Below are positions 57,701 to 64,000 of a stretch of DNA of 64,000 nucleotides, piece after piece. The translations under genes and the position numbers were made by a program. The stretch covers positions 86,250 through 150,249 of the forward strand of contig JACCGJ010004942.1 of the NCBI GenBank assembly GCA_013407085.1. Direction: 5' to 3'. Position 1 is the first letter of the stretch. Each line of letters opens with the position of its first letter. The DNA comes from Atriophallophorus winterbourni. Taxonomy: Eukaryota; Platyhelminthes; Trematoda; Plagiorchiida; Microphallidae. The notes below the pieces were generated by a model. That model saw only the letters and a program-made list of their open reading frames with translations. It did no database searches and had not been told where the DNA came from.

Positions 57701-58626
57701 TCGATATTTCAAAAGATCTACTCCACGGTGACATCTACAATCGTTCAGAACAGATTTACGGTACAACGCCTTTTGCTATGGTATTTAAATTTCAAGTCAG
57801 GAAGACGTTGATCCTGACCGTTACCTTTGAAGGAATTGTGTAAGGCGTCTTGTTCATACTGTGAATCAACAGATACTGCTCTAGGTTCCCAACTGCATAT
57901 CACGTCGACGTGCAAATAACACAGAGCGATTATGTAATATTTATCAGTTCTGAAATGTTTACTCCAAAATCGAACAGTTTAATCTAAATCGTGCGTAGCA
58001 TGCAACTAGGGATGAACATCAATGGTCGACTTCGATCGATGAAGACCGACTACAATTCGCGTTTGCTTACTAGCCTTTCCTACTCATATAATTCCTATTT
58101 TTTTGGAATTAAACGTGTTTACATATCGCAACTGTTGGCCAGTATCATATTATTTCTTTAAAAGACAATGTATTTGCAAAAGCTGAAAAATATTCCATCC
58201 TGATCACTTATTTATAATTTTATACATAATGAGGAAATTTCAACGCAAACTGTCGTTTAAAACAAATTGTGTACATTATTAACCTTTAAGATTTATTTAA
58301 GGGCACAAATCTTTCTAAATATGTTTTGTAAGCAAATTATTCTGCAGTTTTGTTTAAGATTTTAAACGATTTTTTTATTGAAATAATACATTTTTATGCA
58401 CCCAAAGATATGCAAGAGAATATAAAGGTACTATAACAAATTTGAGGACATTTCTTTCATTAATTGCCAGAAATCAAATTCTGTTTAAAATACACCGTGA
58501 CGCAAATTGCTTTCCGAATTTAATAGAAACATATATTAGAGAAATTATGTCAAATTTAAGTAACTTACTTATTCCACATATTAAGTGAAATTTCAGAACA
58601 AAAAGAAAAAACGTTGTTGTAATCAT
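45704..58626 (-). CDS. Gene B: paralogue of gene A (11 exons, inverted)
   Basis: Predicted spliced gene of 315 residues on the minus strand. Exons in transcription order: 58626-58569, 57487-57336, 55333-55168, 53765-53754, 51889-51863, 50941-50805, 50618-50432, 50348-50295, 48439-48392, 46654-46613, 45768-45704 (TAA). Intron phases are identical to gene A. It has a signal peptide, two CUB-like domains (the second with four Cys), 12- and 27-nt micro-exons, a Thr/Pro-rich stalk and a hydrophobic C-terminus. Six or so Asn-X-Ser/Thr sequons are present, including one (NAT) opening exon 8. No stop or frameshift is seen, so both copies appear intact. Expression is presumably driven by its own TATA promoter. 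Function unknown; secreted or surface location is inferred from the signal peptide and stalk. Confidence 0.85.
46110..46400 (+). mobile_element. RTE-like fragment in gene B intron 10
   Basis: Plus strand. NIALMDKVIKAEVCSKPGLR-like frame at about 46132, then the RRTFAKD/WEELLLV C-terminal region. Counterpart of 28400-28760. Confidence 0.45.
46613..46654 (-). CDS. Gene B exon 10 (42 nt)
   Basis: 42 nt, phase 1 both sides, acceptor TTTTCACAAG, donor GTAAGT. It encodes Thr-Ser-Pro-Thr-Thr-Lys-Lys then Ser-Ala-Ala-Phe-Ala. Confidence 0.75.
46850..47280 (+). mobile_element. RTE 3' fragment in gene B intron 9
   Basis: Plus strand. ALRMLLS-type start, RYERKLNAFHVRSIRRILSI-like at 46910, a GHVFRMDNGHIP-like segment at 47005, and YINIDSECWKILVLDLSYW at about 47115. 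Counterpart of 27430-27870. Confidence 0.65.
47998..48062. repeat. AAT microsatellite in gene B intron 9
   Basis: Imperfect AAT/ATA repeat, counterpart of 26580-26692 without the TTC tract. Confidence 0.9.
48392..48439 (-). CDS. Gene B exon 9 (Thr-rich, 48 nt)
   Basis: 48 nt, phase 1 both sides, acceptor GATTAAATTTTAG, donor GTGAGT. Thr-rich like gene A, with Ile and Ala interrupting the Thr run. Confidence 0.8.
48673..49430. mobile_element. Penelope-like element piece (GIY-YIG domain) with inverted copy
   Basis: About 760 bp in gene B intron 8, absent from the equivalent place in gene A (about 25978-26000). The plus strand from 49030 reads NEDHEMDWHNCHILGRANNK, one stop, FIEAWYSGERSINENVSLDD, IYARMRLRRR, and a hydrophilic tail to about 49390. 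The order Asp-His, Trp, Leu, Arg and a conserved Glu-Ala-Trp is that of the C-terminal part of Penelope GIY-YIG domains. The last 270 bp (about 49115-49390) recur inverted at 48676-48945. Decayed, one in-frame stop before FIEAW and another later. Confidence 0.6.
49790..50260 (+). mobile_element. RTE 3' fragment in gene B intron 8
   Basis: Plus strand. WFGHVYTMDNVRIPKSFS-like segment at 49855, then decayed C-terminal and 3' flank (CATCCATGATCGACATCC at about 50225). Counterpart of 25310-25650. Confidence 0.5.
50295..50348 (-). CDS. Gene B exon 8 (stalk, 54 nt)
   Basis: 54 nt, phase 1 both sides, acceptor CCATTTTTCAG, donor GTGAGT. It opens with an N-glycosylation sequon (NAT) and is Thr/Pro/Asn-rich. 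It is 12 nt shorter than in gene A and otherwise hardly alignable. Confidence 0.8.
50432..50618 (-). CDS. Gene B exon 7
   Basis: 187 nt, phase 0 to 1, acceptor CCATCATTACAG, donor GTGAGT. Both Cys are conserved. About half of the residues differ from gene A, concentrated between PVYIF and the NSSDTF block. Confidence 0.85.
50805..50941 (-). CDS. Gene B exon 6
   Basis: 137 nt, phase 1 to 0. It starts Ala-Asp-Cys-Gly-Arg and ends Ser-Ser-Glu-Arg before GTAAAT, and has the FIYVQ block. The sequon NLS replaces the NAS of gene A at a nearby position. Confidence 0.85.
51280..51450 (+). repeat. Hammerhead-repeat fragment in gene B intron 5
   Basis: Holds the 3' part of a ribozyme (GAAACCGGTCGTGGGG at about 51388) on the plus strand, preceded by a CACACA tract instead of the CTGATGA half, and unit boxes. 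It is the inverted-arm counterpart of 22765-22960. Confidence 0.6.
51863..51889 (-). CDS. Gene B micro-exon 5 (27 nt)
   Basis: 27 nt flanked by acceptor TTTTTGAACAG and donor GTCGGT, phase 1. It encodes Ser-Ile-Asp-Ala-Asp-Thr-Ser-Thr. Homologous to 22259-22285 and to the stray copy at 40674-40700. Confidence 0.8.
52566..52612 (-). ncRNA. Degenerate hammerhead ribozyme
   Basis: Minus strand: CTGTTGA (one core substitution) at 52603-52597, GTGC/GAAC stem II with one mismatch, GAAA, then CCGATC and GTGGAG. It is 229 nt from the better copy at 52832, giving a dimer. Confidence 0.55.
52793..52840 (-). ncRNA. Hammerhead ribozyme, best-conserved core
   Basis: On the minus strand: exact CTGATGA (52832-52826), perfect stem II GTGC/GCAC with AAACA loop, exact GAAA (52812-52809), then CCGGT and a GTA cleavage triplet in place of GTC. 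Stem I pairs CTCTAT with ATCGAG, with one mismatch. Both strands of stem I differ from the other copies yet still pair, which could be compensatory change. Lies in intron 4 of gene B. Confidence 0.7.
53754..53765 (-). CDS. Gene B micro-exon 4 (12 nt)
   Basis: 12 nt flanked by acceptor GATTTTCTTCCAG and donor GTAAGT, phase 1. It contributes His-Ser-Gly-Gly. Same size and position as in gene A. Confidence 0.8.
54174..54537. mobile_element. MITE with terminal inverted repeats
   Basis: About 364 bp with imperfect inverted ends (TTTTTCGGAATATAAGGCGC and, reversed, TTTTTCGGACTATACGGC) and a GTA target duplication. The left arm has the uninterrupted site at about 19983-19990 (CCAGTACTTG). It lies in gene B intron 3. 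No coding capacity. The TTCGGACTATAAGGCGC-type end resembles a widespread animal MITE, from memory only. Confidence 0.75.
55168..55333 (-). CDS. Gene B exon 3
   Basis: 166 nt, phase 0 to 1, acceptor TGTTTTTCGACAG, donor GTATGT. It carries the GDLIFYDAH, AGREL and FTLQAVP blocks. The segment between them (roughly ten residues) is unrelated to gene A. Confidence 0.85.
57336..57487 (-). CDS. Gene B exon 2
   Basis: 152 nt, phase 1 to 0, acceptor TTCCTTTATACAG. One codon longer than in gene A at the 5' edge. Contains the sequon NGT and the conserved YYRMLIPQGLE block. Confidence 0.85.
57640..57960 (+). mobile_element. RTE 3' fragment in gene B intron 1
   Basis: Counterpart of 17040-17370 (FVHVYKMATIDISKDLLHG-like frame on the plus strand). 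Its presence in both introns shows the insertion preceded the duplication. Confidence 0.6.
58569..58626 (-). CDS. Gene B exon 1 (signal peptide)
   Basis: 58 nt, start ATG at 58626, donor GTAAGT just beyond 58569. It encodes Met-Ile-Thr-Thr-Thr-Phe-Phe followed by a hydrophobic core. An upstream in-frame ATG at 58731 would precede the TATA region, so the internal ATG that matches gene A is chosen. Confidence 0.85.
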
Positions 58627-58742
58627 TTTCGAACAATCAATCGTTAGACAATTATTATTTTTATATTCCTTTATATATTTATATATATACGTCTCCAATA
58701 GTTTAACGCTAAACTGTTGTAACCATATCAACTGTCGATAGT
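58627..58742 (-). promoter_or_regulatory. Core promoter of gene B (TATA-rich)
   Basis: On the minus strand a TATATATATAAATATA stretch lies about 40-65 nt before the ATG at 58626. Just upstream is the block shared with gene A (GGAGACG, and a run containing GTTGATATGGTTACAACAG). The longer TA run, compared with gene A, may shift the start site. Confidence 0.6.
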
Positions 58743-59389
58743 GGCGAACGATTTGAGGTCACGATTTTTGCGATTTTGAAGTGACTATTATTTCAATCCA
58801 AAAAGTATATATGAAAAAGTAAAGTATGTGAAAACGTATATTTTGAAGTAGAGATAACGTTTGCGCTCAAATTTATATTTGAAACTGCACCTAGTGATCT
58901 ACCACAACTGATTTAATCTTGTGAAATTCTTCCCTTAATATCTTCATACCACTGGTCAGTTCCGTTCATTTACAAAAGTATCAGAGATCGTGAATTGTAA
59001 ACAAATGAAAAATGGTTATTATGGAAGTTCGAAAATTTCGGCTAAGCACGATAAGCTTCTACCAAATCGCATGCAAATGGGAAATAAACAACAATTGACC
59101 GTAAAACCTTGTTAATAGCTAATATAATGAGTGAAACTTAACCAAGTGAATGAACAATTATAATTGGTAACCTTTTTTCGTCAATAGAGCCAAGCACTGA
59201 AACTAGAGGTGCATTTCCTGTAACATAGGCATTTGTCGAATTTGGATCACTAGCTTTCTATTGACCATCCTCTTGAGTGCTGCGATATTAGGAATGGAAA
59301 ATGTTTTCAATGGACTCAAGAAACTGGAGAAGCATAGAGATTCATTCAATAAAATATTCCCTAAAATAAGATAATCACCATATTTTTAC

Positions 59390-60000
59390 ATAATAAAGGT
59401 TCTTATTTGCTGTCCGAGTGCCTTTTATATGGAACACTCTGCCCCACATATGATTTGTGCACCAAGCTCGAACACGTTCAATTCTGAACTACGTAACTTC
59501 AGAAGGATCTTCGGTAGTTTCAAAAAGCAGGTACTCCCACGGATAATTAACACCTATATCCGGCAAAAAATTAATTAGGCTGTTCAAGTATTTTCCACCA
59601 CGGTTTAAAAATTATATAGACTAGCAGCAACGCGTTTACCACCGCGCTACAAAACTGGTGACCGGTCTATAAAACAGGCGAATGGTGGAGAGCGTTGCAT
59701 CTCTTACTTTTCGTACTGCCGTGACAGGGGTGATTTTGTCTTGCTATTCAACTTTCTGCATACAATTATTCATCCACTTCAACAACTGTTTCATCGCTGA
59801 GAAGCACGTGGTGGCAGATCGGATGGCTAAACGGTAACCATTACGCACTCTAGATCAAATTATCGAAATTTCTTCTTCGCTGTCCAAATAAGAAACTCTT
59901 AATAACTTCATATCATTTATGTATGAAGCCTGAAAAAATGTCAAGCTTGACGAGTATATGTTGGTCAAATCCAACCTCGCACACTAGTACATAAGCAGAC
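59390..60000 (+). mobile_element. CR1-like C-terminal RT fragment
   Basis: Plus strand. ITPIY/PTME-like traces at 59500, then GDFVLLFNFLHTIIHPLQQL at 59735-59790 and SRSNYRNFFFAVQ at 59850. A shorter left-arm counterpart is at 15540-15630 (minus). Confidence 0.5.
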
Positions 60001-60749
60001 TTTCAATACTGACATAAAAACTTTGTTATTTTTATGCATTACCGTTATTTTTTAGCTATGGTTATTGTAAAATCTTATTTTTGACCAAATAAAATTTGAA
60101 GTAATTTAAAAAAATGAATGATAGCAAATAAAGCACATTTATAGCTTATTTCAAATGCGTTGGATTACGGCAATAATTCGTTGGAATTCAGAAACAATCC
60201 AATTACTATCAGGATATTTCTGTAATGCGCATAACTTGTGTTTATTCGTCTAATATTCGAACCATAAGGTCTAAGTATCCTGAAATTTCACAAGTGCTCA
60301 ATTCGAAAGGTTCACAACATACCATCATCGCTGTTTCAAGAAACCTGGTTTCTCTCTCCAATTGATTATGAATTTTTTCTATTAAACGTTTCTGCTGCTT
60401 TTGAATTGATCAGACTTGCCCTTTGGCAAAACGTGGTGTTAAAATAACTTGTTTTTGAAGCGACTGGTGTTTTGTATAACAAACAGGTTTTAACTTTTGA
60501 TAATCCTGACATCTTTAACCTAGCCTTGGTGTGTAAACCTTATCAACTTTTCAATTTTCAATACATTATTCTGATAAATACTTATGTAGTCCCCAAAGGT
60601 CCATGTGACAATTTTTATGTATTTATTTATGAACTCCTCATATTCGCGATTAAAATTTTCGCGTCTTTCTATTGCGTACGCAAGCTTTAGGTTTATGGAT
60701 TGTTTGCTTTATTCGAATAAATTTATGTAAAATACACGTTTAGCGGTTA

Positions 60750-61440
60750 ATACAATTTCGAACCCTCGGACTTAGTCTTGTTCCGTGAACGCGAAATTTG
60801 TGCCTGTTGCTTCGTGCGGGAATCGTGATTAACGGATTCTCCAACATATTTCTACATTTTGCAACTCGGATATCATCTATGATTTCCCAGTTATTGCTAT
60901 GACGTCGAGTGAGTGTTAATTACAGAGATCGTTTATTTCAGTTAGTTTGTTTACCAGGCATTTTGCATTTGTATATAAGCAAAGGATTGTGGGATTAGTA
61001 TACAGTGATGGAGCTGAAAGCTGGTCAATTTTTACGACCCTTCAAGAAACTGACATTGGTCGTTATTTGGGATGACCGAAGAGATCTATTCCGAGTCTCC
61101 TCTGATTGTAGAAGCCGTGTATCATTAGGCGGTTTCGGTGCAGAATGTCTGGGTTCAATCATTCTGATATCCTGCGGTAGATTCTTATAAATGCTTTCCA
61201 GTTGAATTTAACTGACTCCATGATACCAATCATTATAAATGTAATTTTAGAGGTTTGGGCCCGTCACCTTTATTGTTTAGCGACCGAGATATTCTAAACG
61301 TGTCCATCACGACTGACTGGTGAGGTCTGATGTTGTTGCCAAAGTAGAGCCACTGTTTGTAATCGTGCTGCAGTATTTTACTACTTGAGGCAGTGTTCGT
61401 GTGTAAAGAGCCACACTGCGCCATTCATATTTATGCCCAT
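60750..61440 (-). mobile_element. CR1-like 5' region, right arm
   Basis: Minus strand counterpart of 9600-10165, including DYKQWLYFGNN and VVMDTFRISRS. It enters the endonuclease (DVIAITGKS) at about 60900 and then breaks off. Confidence 0.55.
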
Positions 61441-61649
61441 TGTTCAAATTTTCTTTTCTCTTCTAAAACGGAATATAAGCAAAAATGCATTATTTAGTCT
61501 GTGAACATTTACTTCAAAGTTATTCAAAGTTGTAATGGTCCGAGAAGCAAATTCTTTACAGTAACCATAGATTAGAAATATTAAGAATGCTTGATATCAA
61601 AACCCGTGTTTTATCCATATGGAAATTCAGCATGTGTATTCAGGTGCGA

Positions 61650-63700
61650 GGTTGGATTTGATCAATATATACTTGTCAAATTCAACCTTGATATGTACAG
61701 GCTTGATGCACAAATGATATGAGGTAAGTGAGAGTTTCTTATAAAACATACTAGGACAGTAAAGAACCACCTTCGACAATTAGATTTAGATTGTAGAATG
61801 GTTAACTTGTAGGTATGAGATTTGATAACACGTGCATCTTGCCGGTGAAACAGGCGTTGAAGTGGGTGATTCACTGTATGCAGAATGCCGAACAGCAGGA
61901 TCAAATCACTCCTGACACAGCAGTACCAAAAGTCGAATATGTTCTGAGATGCAATCCTCTCCTCTTACGGCTTGTTGTTTAGAACGGTCACCAGTTTTTT
62001 AGCTCGGTGGTATACGCGTTGCTGCAAGGCCATGTCGTTTTGTAGCCGTGTATACAATGTGTACTCCATTGCTGGGCGCATATAGGTGTTAATTATGAGC
62101 GAAATTACCCACTTTGTGAAACTAACAAAGATTATTCTGATCAGTGCCAAGGTTTGGTAGGAATTTTGGTCTACCACAGAACACAGCCATCACGACTTCA
62201 AATAACTGCTAATCCACAAACCCAGGCCTATCTCTTCTGTAACCCAGTGAAGTTGCTGCGATCCCGAAAAGCTTGTGAATTCGAAGGATTTACCGACGTT
62301 TTAACACTTTACATTTTTGAATGTTAAGTAATAGGCAATTTTGTGAGGACCACGTAAGAAGTACTTCGATATCATTTGTATAATTCGGCAATCTTCTATT
62401 GTGCGCACGCCAGTTCAAACTTCGATGTCGTCAACAAATATAATGACTTTACTGCTAACGTTTCCATGTATATCTTCCGCATGCACTACAAACAATACTG
62501 GCCCCAAGATTGAGCCTTTTGGTTTGCAACTCGTAACTTCTATTAGGCCAGATAGTGCTCCATCAAATCTGGACGCGATGACTCTACCAGTCAGGTAATC
62601 CTTTATCCAGGCAAATAATCTGCCACCCACCCCGAGCTGCTCCATTTTCTGTAGTAGTATGCTGTGGTTAACACGGCCAAAGGCTTTCGACATAACCAGG
62701 TAACAAGCATGTATAGCGTATCCATTATCCACGGTGCGAGTCAAGCTCTTAAGAGTTATGATTAAATTGGCAAGTCACAGAGAGTCTTGTACAGAATCCG
62801 CGCTGTGCGATAGAAATGATGCTTATTTTGTTCTAAATGTTTGATGCGTTTATCAGTTCTAAATCGTTAGAGAGGTTTAGAGGCCACTGTCTGTAGTTAG
62901 ACACACCAGATAGTTCTTACCTTTGTATATCAGAGTGATTCATCCACTTATCCTTGCTACAACTCAGTAACAAGTTTAAAAGAGCAGAGTGGTGAGAATA
63001 TAGCACGGGTGCATTGTTTAGGGAAAATCGGTGTTATATTTTCATCGCTGGGAATGTTTTGTATTTAACACGAGTAACCTCACCAGTACATTCTCAACGT
63101 TCTTAGCGATGTCTTGTATTGTTCAAATTTGTGATATGAATGCAGGCATAACATAACATAAGCGCTCGTTTTGGTAGAAACATCTATAGTAAAATTGAGC
63201 GAGTTGGTTTGCGGCTTCGAGATCCATTGAGGTATTTTAGTTTATGGTAAGTAATGCGTTAACGCCTGGCTTGAACCTGGTGTTACTGTTCAAGATCGGA
63301 AAGAGTAGCTTCGCTTTTCGTTCAATTTTATCCATCAGATTTATTTGATACTCTTCTCTATCCACCTTGCCAAGTTTAGAAACTTTGTTCCTCAACAAAC
63401 GTTAGGATTTCTGGTATTCAGGTGTTGCATGCAGTAAGTGGTTTCTCCACGCACAGTATCTCACCTGCATACATTTTCATGTTCGACTCCTGCTCAGAAA
63501 TTGTAATCTCTCTTTCATATTTCTGAAAACATATCTAAAGTGCAATTTCATCTATTTACTCGTAGATTTTCAACAGTATCGATGACCAACATTGTCGGAC
63601 ACCATTGTTAATCGGTGCCCAGTCGGTTTATTCTAGAAGTGTCATTGATAATGCAGCCGTATCGTTGACCTTTTCCGTTGGCCACGAAGTGACAGACACA
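61650..63700 (-). mobile_element. CR1-like retrotransposon, right arm outer end
   Basis: Minus strand. The RT N-terminal zone is at 63.7-62.8 kb. At 62744-62415 are AIHACYLVMSKAFGRVNHSI, GGRLFAWIKDYLTGRVI, SILGPVLFVVHAEDI and IIFVDDIEV (FADD box with A to V). At 62177-61965 are INTYMRPAMEYTLY and the LQQRVYHRA block. At 61904-61662 is the C-terminus. The longest CR1 copy in the window, with frameshifts between blocks. Confidence 0.7.
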
Positions 63701-63841
63701 AAGAACCGTTTATCGTAGCATGCATGTGTACATAAACAGCGTAGTCCGTTTCAGTCTTTCTTAAAACGTGTTTAATGCTTCAACGCACTGTGACTTACCT
63801 CGCCGATAATAAGCACGCGGAAAAGGATCTTACAGTCTTAA

Positions 63842-63873
63842 ACTAATGAATGCAAACAGCACATGAAACCGCC
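63842..63873 (+). ncRNA. Decayed hammerhead core
   Basis: CTAATGA, ATGC, AAACA, GCAC, two extra bases, then GAAACCG. It resembles the family core but is clearly degraded. Confidence 0.35.
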
Positions 63874-64000
63874 CAGGACCTATGTAAGGAATTGAGGTTG
63901 TACGCATTTGCTGCGAAAGCACCAAATACCCTTTCCACAGGTATCTGTGTAATGCCTATATAACGTTTACTTTCAAAGGTTGTGCTAAGAGTTCATATAA

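Larger units (their letters stand above)
42893..62970 (-). repeat. Right arm of large inverted repeat (gene B arm)
   Basis: Reverse-complement counterpart of 8190-32447, carrying gene B on the minus strand. Retroelement fragments shared at equivalent positions include RTE 3' ends in intron 1 (17.1 and 57.8 kb) and intron 9 (27.6 and 47.1 kb). They date to before the duplication. Arm-specific insertions date after it: a Penelope-like piece at 48.67-49.43 kb and a MITE at 54.17-54.54 kb, both with the empty site visible in the left arm. The inner end is near 42.9 kb within a CR1 reverse transcriptase. Confidence 0.85.

Overview
This is animal (intron-containing, AT-rich) genomic DNA. It holds two spliced protein-coding genes buried in decayed retroelements. 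A flatworm, perhaps a trematode, is my best guess. The grounds are the mix of CR1-like and RTE/SR2-like non-LTR elements, a Penelope-like fragment with a GIY-YIG domain, hammerhead-ribozyme repeats, and secreted genes built from micro-exons. No rRNA, tRNA or other lineage marker is present, so the taxon is inference.

Layout. 1-3.3 kb: minus-strand RTE and CR1 reverse transcriptase/endonuclease relics. 3.3-8.2 kb: mostly unassigned sequence with several hammerhead-repeat units. 8.2-32.4 kb and 42.9-63 kb are the two arms of a large, old inverted repeat (axis near 37.5 kb). Each arm carries one gene copy: gene A on the plus strand (16391-29157) and gene B on the minus strand (58626-45704). They converge tail to tail. 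32.4-42.9 kb is the spacer: RTE pieces, a CR1 copy split by a composite RTE insertion with an 11-bp target duplication, and a stray duplicated piece of the gene carrying a lone 27-nt micro-exon.

The genes. Both were reconstructed by hand from splice sites, reading frame and agreement between the copies: 11 exons each, predicted 318 (A) and 315 (B) residues. The protein has a signal peptide, two CUB-like extracellular domains (tentative), two micro-exons of 12 and 27 nt between them, a Thr/Ser/Pro-rich stalk made of three short exons, and a hydrophobic C-terminus. Every intron interrupts in phase 1 except one phase-0 intron inside each CUB-like domain, so exons 4, 5, 8, 9 and 10 can each be skipped or added without a frameshift. 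Domain exons differ mainly at amino-acid-changing sites (29 replacement versus 4 silent codons in exon 7), while the last exon and its flanks are almost identical. This looks like a fast-evolving, probably host- or environment-facing, secreted or surface glycoprotein family.

The second main discovery is a dispersed repeat of about 230-237 bp, often in dimers, carrying a type I hammerhead ribozyme (retrozyme-like). Copies lie in introns 4 and 5 of both genes, in the stray fragment and outside the arms. Copies differ in decay; the two best each carry one or a few substitutions.
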